Of a stretch of DNA of 64,000 nucleotides, positions 1-11,640 are shown one piece after another. Each line of letters opens with the position of its first letter. Within the stretch, counting starts at the first letter, position 1. Made by a program: the position numbers and the translations under genes. The notes beneath the pieces are model-generated. The model saw nothing but the letters and a program-made list of their open reading frames with translations. It did no database searches and was not told where the DNA came from. This DNA is from Theobroma cacao (Eukaryota; Streptophyta; Magnoliopsida; Malvales; Malvaceae), in contig NC_030854.1 of NCBI RefSeq assembly GCF_000208745.1, positions 12,358,546-12,422,545 on the forward strand, read 5' to 3'.

Positions 1-395
1 TTTTGGGCCACTTGTCATTGTAACCATTATTGTACATTATAACTTTGTAAATTTTTGTATGTGTGAATTTATTTTACTTACACGTTACAAAAGATTTCTT
101 ACACGTGTTTCTATAAACATTGTTTTATATAAAAAAATGCTATATTTTAATCAATATTTTGAATAGTGATATTTATCTATAAATCTTTTTAAATTATTTT
201 TGTCTTTTGATTTACTTGAGCAGGAAACTACCAAAAATTGTTTAAAATGGAATGTTTAAAAACGATTGCTCACAGAAAAGGCAAGAAACTGATATGTAAG
301 CTTTGCCAGGTTCTGATTGGCATTTCGGGTAATGAGTGTCAATTGGGACGTCGCGGCGGTTGTCATGGGCCCAAGGAAGGTTCTGGGTCATGACA
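1..395 (+). mobile_element. 3' end of a family A gypsy LTR, cut by the window edge
   Basis: The segment ends in a canonical ...TGGGTCATGACA terminus. It is an inverted near-copy (about 95% by eye) of 24384 back to 23990, where the same terminus ends a complete solo LTR. It also resembles the ends of the 53999-61280 element's LTRs. The orientation is plus and the 5' part lies outside the window. Whether it is a solo LTR or the end of a full element cannot be told from here. Confidence 0.8.
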
Positions 396-1090
396 TTCTC
401 TTACTTTCTTACTTTTTTTTTGTTTCTTTTCTTCAGAATAATTGCTTGCTGTCCTCCTCAAAATTTTTGTCCAAAAAGGCTTATTTATAACCACTAGAAA
501 AGCCCTAATTTTTCAAAATCGTAAGTACAAAAAAATCACAATTTTCTTCAAATGCCATGGGTCCCATTTTCCAGAGCCACAGCTTTCACTTCTCTGTGTT
601 GATGCCCATGCTCTACTCCTTTTCAGCACAACAACTATCAAGGTTCTGTCTTGACTTCTACTCTCTTGGTGTAGTACTACCATTTTGACAAAGATTTTGA
701 CTATCTTTCGATTGAAACTAGGTAGAGATAAACATCAAATTGTAGCTCATTCTCTTAGCTTTCTAATGGCCCAAGAATAAAGTTCTTTGAGCTTTTGTAT
801 TGAAAGATATGCTCAAAATACTAGAACATGTCCAAGAGAATTGTTGACCGTACTTGCACGGTTCACACCAATATGGTCGTTTCATCAAAATTCCTATGAA
901 AGCAATCATATAGATCAGCAACAACTAAAATTAAAGTAATTTAAGGTACTTTAACATAAAATTAACGTAAAATAATTTAAACTAAACTAATCAACATGCA
1001 ATTGAACTTAATTAAGAAAAATAACTAAAATACTTAATTTCGAACCAAAAATCACAAAGACTTAGCTACTTAAGCCACCAAAATGTGAAC
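396..1090 (-). mobile_element. Athila-type LTR fragment, reverse orientation
   Basis: The sequence parallels, in the same order, 8511-8640 (the block ending CAGAATAATTGC) and the second half of the solo Athila-type LTR at 28434-29836, including the stretch on 'tagctc...tcttagctttctaatgg' and the A/T-rich tail. It would be the 5' part of an LTR read on the minus strand. The right boundary is approximate. The open frame at 442-654 has no recognisable family and is taken as chance. Confidence 0.5.
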
Positions 1091-1990
1091 AAATAACTCA
1101 ATATAATAGATTTATCAAAAATGGATTCTTCACTTTTTAAAGGTCGATTCTTACAACTGAAAATTTAGAGTTTGAAGATTTTGAAATATCTTTCAATTTA
1201 AAACCAACTTAAAAAATCTTTAAGGATATTCTTCACATTTGAAAACTCTTTTCAACTCTTTCAGGTAAATCAATTTTGTCATTTCAAAACCAAAATAAAC
1301 ATAATGAGTATCTCACTCTAGTGTCAATGCAAATATTTCTCATGTGTCAGCTGTGTAAATACTCCTTAGCCTTGAGACACCAAGTTATCTACTATGTGGA
1401 GTGCTATATATTTGATCATATCCCTACGGATCCTACCAAGGATGCCAAATCAGGATATGGTTAGTTGTAGCATAAAGAATGTGAAAGCAAGTGAGTGGTT
1501 AAGATAGCAATCATCACCCCAAGTAATTCAGGAGACATGTCCTAATAGTTCTTGGTTGATATTAGCTTATTAAAGTCCTTGGCCAAGGCCACATAGAGAT
1601 TATGTAAAAAAAAGAGTTTCATAAGTCTCTATAAAACTAATTATCTAACTTTAAGAACGAATATGGAGGTCAATAACAGTAGACACTACATAAACATCTT
1701 TTAGAAAGATTTACCAATTATATGCAGTAAGTATAATATGTGGGTATTGCTTGGAAATACCTTACATGCATATTCATGTAATGTGGTACTTTGAAACTTT
1801 CTAAGGAGCCTCATAAATAAACCCCAAGTTATGTGGTCATATGTTGTGACACATAAGCTTAAGGTGGGTATTTACAAGGAAATAGTCAAGAGGAATCCTG
1901 CTTATGAATCTTGTGAAAACAAGCATTAAATTGTGTAGTTACAAAAAGGAAGATGTAAGTTAAAAGTGGATACTTGCAATGACATTGAGA
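1091..1990. other. Unassigned interval
   Basis: No gene family, LTR terminus or RNA gene was recognised. A 62-codon open frame at 1276-1464 has no motif I can name. By position this may be the 5' part of the truncated internal region of the family E element that follows, but no homology to the other copies in the window was seen here. Confidence 0.3.
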
Positions 1991-3908
1991 AGTACTTAAG
2001 TAAAATCTTATTTCAAGTTTTGCAATTACAAGTACTAATCGTATAATGGCTAAGGGAGAATGATGTTATATTGGTATAAAGGAATTGTACAAAAGATGAT
2101 TAAAGGTAACCATGATAATGAAGTTGGTTAATGATAGCCTCCTAACGTATTATAGAAATTGGAATTCGAAAATGCATGAAGCAAGCATGACTCAAATGAG
2201 TCTAAGTCTTCAGTGACTAATTAATATCGAAATGCAATAAGGATATAATATATATGTTGGAGGAATGACAGATAATTGAGAAATAAGGATGACTTTTAGG
2301 AATTGTAGTATTGCATAAGATGCAATGATCAAGTAAAGATGAATCTTGAAGGATCAATGAGATTATAAAGCATATACGAATATTGGATTGTAATTTGATG
2401 AAAATGATGTGATTAATGACATCGTGATACAAAGGATATATATAGTACACTGACACTTATGCATATGATTGAAAATGATAAGAAAAAAGTATAAGCATGT
2501 AAATTATGTGAAGTTATGCATAGGCATAATGAGAATCCATATGGGTTACATAAGAGATAACTTATGGTAGGATGTAAGTCAAGTGGTAGCTTAAATACCT
2601 AAAGGGTAATCTAGAATTGATTATACCCTAATGTTTGTGGATTAAACTTGATTTATGGAAACAGAATGGAGAAATAATTTAAAAATGTTGTAATTAAGAA
2701 AAGTAAAAAGGAAAATTTAGTTCGAAGGAACTTGACACAAGGACTCCTACATATAGTGATGAATGTCGACATTTAAATGTGTGTGTACATACATATATAT
2801 GGAGTTGATTATTGTGACCAACTAAAGTGAAGGATTATTCTTAGTGATTTGAGACTTGAACTCAATATGTTTGATGAGTTGTGTAGATGATACAATGATA
2901 GGAGCTTCCATCAGAAATTGAGTTGTGTTAATATAAGGAATTTCGGAGCAATAGTCAAAGAAGAAATATCAAGAAATGGAGTCTATAGTGTGGTTAAGCC
3001 ATACAAGACGGATTAATATGATTGAGATGTAGGAATTAATGAAGTGCTAAGACATAGTTACATTAGACTCTCCATAAGGCAATAGTGCAATGGATGGAGA
3101 ATAAATGGTGATAGTATCACAAAGTGAGCAATTGGACAATTTGATTAAGGAAGACAAAATTTAATTTTGTTTATGATGATTAAAAAGTTCTAAGTCATAA
3201 TAATGATAATGTATTTTGAGATGCGAAAGATTAGAATTTACGAAAAGAGTTTTGATGGTGATTGAAAAGTCTTATAATTAAAGTTAAAGATCAGCAAGTG
3301 AGTTGCCTTTCCACATGATGTAAATTGCATCGGATTAAGAATGATGTAAAAGAGTAAATCTTTGAACGTGCAATCAATGAAAAATTAAGAAGATTTGAAT
3401 TGCATAAATGCACGATAAGCATGGAGTATAAGGGAACGATTAAAAGATTCAAATTCCCCTAATGTTGGAAATATGTATAGGAATGGATATGGCATGTTTA
3501 TAATGCCATAAGTTATGTAATAGTGTATAGGGGTAAGATGAATGAATGTCGATAAGTTTGAGAAGAATCGAAATAAAGATATGGTAATTAGATATACATA
3601 AATAAGTATGATTTGTGATCGAAATCGATATGATTGAGATTGAGATATGTTTAAAGTTAATAATGGTGTTAAAGGCATACTTGGGATCTTAGTGATAATA
3701 GAGAACAATTGTTGAAGGGTACCGTTGTTTTGATTCAAGGATGATAATAGATATAAGTTAAGTACCCTAACCTTGTAAAGTGTTCTATTCGAACCGAAAG
3801 TAAACAAAGTGGATAAATCAAAATCCTTATGAAGAAGGAAATGAAATAAGATCTTAGATTGAGATTAATAACCAGATGCTAATGTGAATTCTAGGACAAA
3901 TTCGCTTT
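1991..3908 (+). mobile_element. Non-coding 3' internal region of a family E LTR element
   Basis: The purine-rich plus strand has no long open frame. From about 2250 to 3070 it matches, in order, the non-coding tail of the gag-only element at 58500-58870. Shared landmarks include the gttgat..ttgtgat/c-aactaaa block and the ttaagcc/gt..gatggattaatatgatt block. It leads straight into a polypurine tract and a 3' LTR. No gag or pol domain was recognised, so the copy is either a LARD-like non-autonomous element or 5'-truncated. Minus-strand open frames here have low-complexity, membrane-like translations and are not believed. Confidence 0.6.
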
Positions 3909-3921
3909 AAATGGGGGAGAT
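3909..3921 (+). other. Polypurine tract of the family E element
   Basis: The tract reads aaatgggggagat and lies immediately 5' of the LTR start TGTAACACTC. This is the usual position for the plus-strand primer of a gypsy element. Confidence 0.75.
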
Positions 3922-4914
3922 TGTAACACTCTGTACCCTCATATAAAAGCCAATACGACCTTATAAATAGGAAGAGGGTCAATTAAAGCTAAATTAAGTG
4001 TAAAAGAGTGGAGACGGGTGGGAGAAATATTTTGGAATAAAATATTTCGTACGTGAGAAAATAATAATAAAATAATAATATTTTATTGATGATGAGTTAA
4101 CAGAGTTAAAAGGTGATTTAGAAGTGAACCGGGGCAAAGTGAGACACTTTGGGACCCAAAGAGACAAGTGAAGAATTTTAGAATAAAATAATATTAAAAT
4201 AATTCGATGTCGAAACGTGTCGCATCTTGCAAGAGATAGGTTATGTTTAAATGGGGGAGACCAAAAATAGAATTTTTGGATGACATGAATAAAATAATAT
4301 TTTATTCATTTATATTATATTATATTATTTAGATAGAGAAATTATTGGTCACATGCAAAATTGGATGAAAAGAAAATAATTAGTCATGAAAAATAAGGTT
4401 ATGTGTAAGATTGGCATATGCATGTGACAATACTATTACATGCAAAAGATGGCATATATAGGTGTAATCTTAGTGGGGAACATGTGGGACCCCCCTACCA
4501 GGTGACAAACAAAAAGGATGGAGACAAATGTACAATGTGAAATATGCATGTGATTTTACTAGTTAAAGAAATCATGGAGAATTTTTGCATGGAGGACACT
4601 TGGTGGCAATGTTGGACTAAAAGAAAGGAAATATATATGCATGTAATGTTATTAGCTAAATGGGAGGCCAAATGAGAAGTAATGTGGGAGAATGCATGAA
4701 AGGCTATTGGACATAAGTAAGGTGGATGACATGGAAATGCATTAAGAATGCATGAAGATAGATTAAAGAATGAATATGGATAATAAAGGAAGATATTTGA
4801 CCAATGTGGAAGAAAGGAAATTGGTGCATGAAATCTTATAGGTTGGCAAGGTGGCCAAATAGAATAAACAAGACAAATGTGTGCATGCAATTTGATTGGC
4901 TAAGCAGGTGGCCA

Positions 4915-4922
4915 TATAAATA
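4915..4922 (+). promoter_or_regulatory. TATA box candidate of the family E LTR
   Basis: TATAAATA lies about 1 kb into the LTR. It is followed by an A/G-rich leader, as expected near the U3/R boundary. Confidence 0.5.
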
Positions 4923-6715
4923 CCAAATTTCAAAGAGTAAAAGAGAATAAAAAATTTGGCCTTGAGAAGCTTGAGAAAACTGGCCATTGAGAGAGGAAAA
5001 GAAAGAAGAAATTGTTCTCGAAAGCTCCACCCGAGAGAAAGAAAAGAGAAAGAAAGAGAGAAAATGGAGGAAGTCTTGGGTTTGTGAGGATTCAAGAAAA
5101 ATCATGGGTTTCCTACTTCCTTGTTGAGTCTTGATGGTCACTTACCATTCAAAGCGTAGATTTGAAGCTTGAAGGAGATTAGTGTTTCGGTTAGACTAAT
5201 CAAGAGAAAGGAAGGTAAGAGTTGTGATTTTGCTTGCATGCATGTTTTGAAAACCAGTTGTAACCATAAGAAAAATTTCGTGGCAGCAAGATCTTCAATG
5301 AATCAAAAGACTGGATGCATGCATGTTGATTGTACATGGGTATATAGTGGATTTGAAGTATAAAGAAAAAGGGTAAGTATAATTTTTCATTTTTAATCCT
5401 ACATGTGATAGGAAATCTTGGGAATTTATTTGGGAGTTATAGTGGCAGCTTGATGATTAAAGCTTTGGAAGAATATTGAAGTTGCATGTAAGATCCAAGC
5501 CATCACAAAGGTAAGGCATGCAATGCGAAATGGTTGTGTGATGCCTTAAGTACGGTTAGGAAACAATTATGTTAGTTGAAAGCTTAAAAAAGAAATTGTG
5601 GACATGTGTTGTTTTGAAAGATTTAAAAGGCTAAGAATGTTGGTGCAACATGAATGGAAATTGATATTGTGCTTAGTGGCAACATGTTAAAATGTGAGTA
5701 ATGGTGCATATAAGCTTAGAAATTACTTGGTGAAATCGGATTTACAATTGTAGCCCTATATGAGATTAATAGTGTGGAAATAATGGTTTGAACTTGACAA
5801 ATGTTATTAGAAAGATTGACATGGGCATTTGAAGTCATAAACAAGTTGCCGGGTTTATGTAATTCAAAAGTTTACGCTAAGGATTTAGTGTAAACAGTTA
5901 TCTCTTAAGAATAAGATATGAAAGTATAGAATTAAATGCGAATAATAAGTGTAGAATATGATGGCAGCAAAGCTTATTAAATGTATTGGATTGAAATGAT
6001 GTCAGGAAATTGACAAAGCAAGGATTATTGTTGCAAGCATAAAGTAAGCATTTGAGGAAATATTAGTGTCGAAGTAACATCCCGCCATTGTAAGGTGAGT
6101 AAGGGGTGTCAATTTTAAAAGATTCTATGCTATATCAAAGTATATGTATATTATTATTCAATGCCTTTGTGGAAAGCTTGAGTTGCTAGAAAATGATAAG
6201 TGATTTAAATACAAGGTTTGGAATGATTTACATACTGCTTTTGTGGAAAGTATGACCTAGTAGAAATAATAGGCAATTGTGGCTGCAAATTGATTTAGAA
6301 GTTGTTTGTGTATCCTATATATATACATATATGTAAAGTGTTTTAGAAACCGGGAAACAAGCCCTTTTGCAATGTTTTGCATCAAATCCATCCCTTGTAT
6401 CTTTGAGTAATGTGCATAGTTAATTGCACTTGATAAATGGCTTAAATGCAAATTCTTGTGAGCTGGTTTTAGTCTGAACTTTATGCAAATGTTTACACCA
6501 TGCATTTTAATGTGAAAAATAATTTTTAAAGGTTTTCGAACCTTGTTTTCAAATGATTTAAAGAAAAACTCTTGAAAACCTTGATTTGGTTTTGAAAATG
6601 ATTTTGACAAACTGAGAGTATAGAGAGTAGGTCGAATGTCACATCGAGATAGTGTGACCGTTGTGCACAAGTGAGCTCTAGCTAGAGAACTTTTAGGGTC
6701 ACTGACAGGCTGTTA

Positions 6716-6784
6716 GATGTGGCAAGGCCATGGTCTGTGATTATACGTGGCAAGGCCATGGGTTGTTATATGTGGCTAGGCCAT
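6716..6784 (+). repeat. Short tandem repeat inside the family E LTR
   Basis: Three units built on a 'GTGGCAAGGCCATGG' core sit at 6716, 6744 and 6769, with a period of about 26-28 bp. The reversed family E LTR has a shorter version near 30890-30950, so unit number varies between copies. Confidence 0.6.
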
Positions 6785-7813
6785 TAATTGATATACGCGG
6801 TTATGACCATATGATTTCTCCAATGTTGGCCAACATCATCGAGACTGCCATGGCTATGGGAATCCGATGGAGTGGGGCTTCGTCGAATGTTATTACGTGG
6901 AAGAGGGTATGTGGGTTGATTATGTACAATTAACTACTCAAGAGTCTCAAGAGTTTGACTCATACTCTTTCGCATGGTGGAGAGATATTGTTTTTGCTCA
7001 GCTCCCCTTTTTAATTGATAGCTTTTAGTTCTTATATGTTGATCATGAATTGATGTATATGGATGTACTCGGTTATTTTTACATGCCACACGGTTTGGAA
7101 GCGTGCGTGCTTTTATATTACCATTTGTATTTATGAAGGAAATAAATGATTTCGACGATTGAAATCTATTTTACTATGCTTTGATTTCAACATTGTTTGC
7201 CAAGGAAAGTATTGCACTCTGATTTTCACAGCATTATTTTTACAAGGCACAAATACCATATTTGTTATTTGGTTTTATAAGGTTATCATTTTATATTCTG
7301 GTTTTATCCTTCAAATTATATGCTCTAAGCTTGTTTTCCATCTACGCCCTGCTCATAGAGCTAATGATCACTGAGTCTGTGAGACTCACCCCCTTATCTC
7401 CCTTTTTGCAGATAAGTGATTGACCTAGTGTTCATTCATTGGCACATACTGTCCACCGCGGATAGGAAAAGGCATCTTATAGCACTTTATTCAAATTCGC
7501 TCCACTACTAGAGGTTAAGTTGATTATAGTGTATTTGTTTGTAAATAGTCATTGGTCTAAACGTGAAAGTGTATAATTCAAAAATTTTAAACCTTGATGT
7601 ATTTTTACAATTATGTGGAATAAAAATTTAGTCTATTTGTCCGAGTTTTCATTTTAAGTATATTACAAAGAGTTATATGGTTCAAAGTGATTACATAAAT
7701 TGGTGGATTGAATATAACATATTAACAAAAGTTTCAATTAAGGCTTGTTTGGGACTTGGCTAGTTCTCCCACAAGACTCGAAAATCGGTAGCGATTTAGG
7801 AGCAGTCGTTACA

Positions 7814-8838
7814 CAAAATGGAACTAACAAATTAAAACTAATAGTTGGAAGGCAAAAGTCACTAGAAAAACACTTGATTAAAAGCCTAAGATTGTGATAT
7901 CCCTCAATAATTCATCTAAATCTTTTTTCTCTCTCTAAACTTACTTTAGTTGATTAAGTTTCTAACCCAGAGTCTCAAGCTACTTACAAGTCTCTATCGA
8001 GGTGCTCATAAAAAATATCTATCTCAATTCATTTACTACATGTCTATGTAAATTCAACTAAAGGCAAATTCATTAAATTTGTGCTCTAATCTTTGCTGCA
8101 CATGGCACATAAGTATATGTCTATCCTATAAACAAATCAAATCACCTAATCAACTAAATGAATTTAAACACATGCTATTCCATTCATGGCTTAATCTAAA
8201 CTCCCTTTGTCAAGTTGTATTTAGATATCCAAATCAATCTAATTGGTGCTCAAGTAATTAGAAGCATTAAACACAGAATTAGAATAAAAAACTCATATTA
8301 TATTGAAAATAAGCAAAAGAGATATAAAGTATTCAAATTACATATTGAGTTCAATCATAATCCTAGAAAAAGTAAATTAGTTCATAATATTAATTGAAAA
8401 CATCATCTAAAGAAAATAAACCATTAATCCAAGTCAAAGAAAATAAGAGAAAAACAAAAGTAAAGAGAGAAATTAATAATTGAAGCTTTTAAATCTCAAA
8501 TCTCCCTTGAATTCTCTTGCTTTCTTGCTTTGTTTTTGGTCCCTTTTTCTCCAGAATAATTGCTCTCTATCTAGCCTCTAAAACCTCTTAAAAAGGTCTT
8601 TAAATATTTCTTAAAAAACCCTTAGAATTAAAATCCCATAAGTGAAATAATTGGAAACACATCTGGTGTTGCGGCCTTGGCCTCTTTGGCACCACGATGC
8701 CATGCTCTCAAGTGAGAGTATGGAAGCTTCAATTTGCTAGGGTGTCATGGCCTTGCTTCACCACCATCGCGTCACCGTGCTCTCTAGTCTACTATGGAGC
8801 CCTTCTACCTCTTGGTTGATAACTCTATCATATTATCA
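7814..8838 (-). mobile_element. Athila-type LTR, reverse orientation, nearly complete
   Basis: It follows the same order as the solo LTR 28434-29836: 'gcctaag/gattgtgatatccctca', 'ctaacccagagtct', 'ggtgctcaagtaattag-aagcatta' and 'cagaataattgc'. It finishes with ...AACTCTATCATATTATCA, the reverse complement of the Athila LTR start TGATAA...AGAGTT. The first part (LTR 3' end) is missing or cut by the family E LTR that ends at 7813. Its right edge overlaps the start of the next reversed LTR by a few bases. Confidence 0.65.
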
Positions 8839-10399
8839 CAGCCCAACTTCCCGACCATGATCGACGCAAGGGCCCAATAGGCACAGCCCACTAAGCCCAA
8901 GCAAGCCTATTTATGAAATTCTATTTGATCATTCCCACCATCATTTCTAACCACAAATCTTTATTCTCAACTATACGTATTTCGATAATAAAAAAGACAA
9001 CCAAATATTTATATTTGGACTAATCCAAAATACTGTCATTCATTGCCGTCTCATAATGGCATTATCATATCACATATACATCTATTGTTTGTAGCCTAAA
9101 TCTTAGTGATTTACATCAAGTGTAAATCGACATGCAAAATTCTTGATGACCAGCGGAGTGACTTGGGTGAGGGCACAGCTATTGAATGCCCTATACCTAC
9201 CAAGCGGTGAATACGAGTGGCTTCTTAATCTCGGTCCCAACTAGCTACGGATCTGAAAACTTGCAATTTAAAAGAGTGAGTATAAACTCAATGAGTGAAC
9301 ATAAGAAGGGAACAAGCAATGATAAGGAATGTTTTATAAAACATGATGCACTTACGATAAAGCCATGTAATTTAGTCTAAGTTTTGGCTAAAACCCCTCA
9401 TCCCAAACTTTGAATGTTTAATCCCTTAATGTTACAAGATCCGTGATAAACCATGAAGTTGAATAGAATGAAAATTTCAGCAATGACGAAGCAAGACAAG
9501 CAAACAGAGGGTTTTCTCGCTGTAGTGAAGAGGCACCCTCGGTTTGCATATGCTTCGATTTTTCAAGCATAACTCCCACTATAGAAGTCCAATTGACATG
9601 ATTTTTAGGTCATTAGAAAGCTAAGAGGCTGGGCTACAATTTTATGTTTACCACTTTGCCTAGTTCTAATCGTAAGGTGGTCAAAATCTTTGTCGAAGTG
9701 AAAGTACTACACCAAGATCTTGAAACCACCTGAGAGTTTCTCACTGCTGCGAGAAGCTTCAGCAAATTTCTCACTGTAGCGAGAATACATTATTACTATA
9801 GTGACAACCAGGCCAGTGTAACCCCCCCAACCTGAGAGTTTCTCGCTGCAACGAGAATGAATCTTGCTGCAGCGAGAAACAGAGTAACTTAGTTAAAAGG
9901 AGTCTTGCTACATCAAAAAGCCATTTTCTTGCTGAAATGAAAAATAATTTTGGAGCAATTAACAATACCAACATACAACACAATCACAAATATTTTCATA
10001 AACTTTTTATAACATTTATATATATACATACATTATCATGCATACCATCCTGCCACACTCAGCTCGTGTGCACTCCCTACTCGCACATAGCTGGGTCATC
10101 ATCAACTCATGTGCACTCCCACACCGCACATATCTGGGTCATCATTATCACATAAAAAGAGCATCCAAAGCATAACACACATATCAATATAATGTGATAA
10201 CGCATGAACTATTCATATTGCACATTTCACAAGATAAAAACATTTCATCAAAAGCTTGTTCCTCAAGTATATTTTTAAAGCAAAAAGAAATGAAACTTTC
10301 AAATGATTTTATTTAAACATGTGGACACTTCCCAAAACATTTTGAAATGCAAGTTCAGTCACCAGTCTATGTTGATGTTTTGGTGGGCTCTAACGGATT
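8834..10399 (-). mobile_element. Family B LTR, 3' part, reverse orientation
   Basis: Read on the minus strand it is the 3' portion of the same LTR as 14608-17251. It holds the terminal 'gggcttagtgggct..gcc' block, the 'ctcgctgcagcgag' motif cluster, the GTGCAC minisatellite and, at its right end, 'gatgttttggtgggctctaac'. There homology stops and gag sequence in the opposite orientation starts. The first roughly 1 kb of the LTR is missing. Confidence 0.75.
9731..9880. repeat. Cluster of near-palindromic CTCGCTGCAGCGAG motifs
   Basis: Four to five variants of TCTCGCTGCAGCGAGA occur within 150 bp, some with the palindrome broken by transitions. The same cluster recurs in the other family B LTRs at 16239-16353 and 35792-36094. 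Its position upstream of the TATA region suggests U3 regulatory modules; that is inference. Confidence 0.6.
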
Positions 10400-10438
10400 A
10401 TAAAGTAGCTGTTTAAATGACTAGAGCTGGCTTAGTAC

Positions 10439-11143
10439 TTGCCCTATCTAATTTCTACTAAGGAGATAAAGATTCAAAGGTTTATGGATGGGCTAATGGA
10501 GCCATTGTTTAGAGCTGTGGCATCTCGAGATTTCAATACCTACTCCGTAGCAGTGGATTGCTCTCAGCTATTTGAGATGAGGACCAGTGAGAATAGGGCT
10601 ACGATGGATAGAGCAAAAAAGGCCAAGACAGAAGGCTATCAAGGTCGCAGAGACTTCAGTAGTGGTATTTCGTCTTCTAGCCATCAAGGCCCACAGAGGG
10701 ACTCAAGATTACCCCAATAAAGGAGTGACATGACTAGTGTCAGCGTTGGATCAAGGCAAAAAACTTTAAGTCAAGGAAGACAGCAAGATACAAGGTAGGA
10801 TAGTCAAGCTATTGATCGTTACAATAATTGTGGAGTGCGACATAGTGGACGATGTTTCCATACTGCGAGAGTTTGTTATGGGTGTGGTCAATTTGGACAT
10901 ATTAGGAGGAATCGCCTAATGGCTCATCAATCGCAAGGTTTTACTCGCTGCTCCACTTAACCAGTTTCGTCTGCTCCTTCAGTAGCCACCTCATCTGATC
11001 GGGAGGCTAGCGGATTAAGAGGTAGAGGTGCTGTTACTTCCTCTTAGGGCAAGCCTTCTAGCTCTGGACATTAGAGTTTCGCCGGTAGAGGCCAAGCGAA
11101 GGTATATGCTTTAACACCCCAAGAGGCCCAAACATCTAATGCA
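10439..11143 (+). pseudogene. Tekay-like gag (C-terminal part) and gag-protease linker
   Basis: This is the structural capsid/nucleocapsid part of the polyprotein. The reading starts mid-protein ('[10 protein letters not shown]', a late capsid motif), so the N-terminal half is gone. A CCHC zinc knuckle is encoded at 10874-10915 as CYGCGQFGHIRRN, with the last Cys replaced by Arg. A Ser/Gly-rich linker leads to the '[10 protein letters not shown]' segment that precedes protease in this clade. In-frame stops lie at 10718, 10796, 10958, 11045 and 11072. There is no frameshift into protease. The TTG at 10439 is only the first codon after a stop at 10433, not a real start. Confidence 0.8.
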
Positions 11144-11640
11144 GTGCTCTCAAGTACTCTTTCTGTTTGTAATATGAATGCTCGGGTATTGTTTGATCCT
11201 GGTGCTACCCACTCTTTTATTTCTCCATGTTTTGCATCTCGGTTGGGTAAAGATCGTGTTATGAGAGAAGAACAATTAGTGGTGTCTACTCCTTTAAAGC
11301 AGGTATTTGTTGCCGAATGGGAATATGAGTCCTGTGTAGTTCAAGTCAAGGACAAAGACACTTTGGTGAATCTAGTGATGTTAGACACCTTAGACTTTGA
11401 TGTGATCTTGGGAATAGATTGGATATCACCTTGCCATGCCAGTGTGGATTGTTATCATAAATTGGTTAAATTTGATTTTCCCGGTGAACCATCATTTAGT
11501 ATTCAGGGGGATAAGAGTAATGCTCCAACCAATTTCGTATCGGTCATGTCTACCAAAAGGTTATTAAGACAAGTCTGTGCAGGTTACTTGGCTATTGTGA
11601 GGGATACTCAAGCGAAGGTTGGAGATATAAGCCAAGTGTC
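11144..11640 (+). pseudogene. Tekay-like aspartic protease domain
   Basis: It would cleave the gag-pol polyprotein in the virus-like particle. The active-site loop Asp-Pro-Gly-Ala-Thr-His-Ser-Phe is encoded at 11195-11218. A second hydrophobic strand, '[10 protein letters not shown]', follows at about 11398-11427, as is usual in gypsy proteases. The domain is uninterrupted and continues in frame into reverse transcriptase; the first stop is at 11867. Confidence 0.85.

Larger units (their letters stand above)
3922..7813 (+). mobile_element. Family E 3' LTR, 3.9 kb
   Basis: It starts TGTAACACTCTGTACCC after a polypurine tract and ends ...GCAGTCGTTACA. The reverse complement of 29937-33200 has the same ends (TGTAAAGCCCCGTACCC ... 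GGTTGTTACA) and the same internal order: 'gaataaaatatt' region, TATA box, 'ggcaaggccatgg' repeats, 'gtgagactcaccccctt' region. That pairing defines it as an LTR. It is unusually long for a gypsy LTR. Several open frames inside (for example 4495-5141 minus and 6257-6670 minus) lack known domains and are treated as non-coding LTR sequence. Confidence 0.75.

Noticed and set aside
1276..1464. Small frame considered as a pol or host gene fragment
   Set aside because: No motif or neighbouring domain supports it.
4495..5141. Overlapping minus-strand open frames with hydrophobic translations
   Set aside because: They lie inside the family E LTR, in complementary A/G-rich leader sequence. There are no domains, and three overlapping frames are open at once, as expected from composition.
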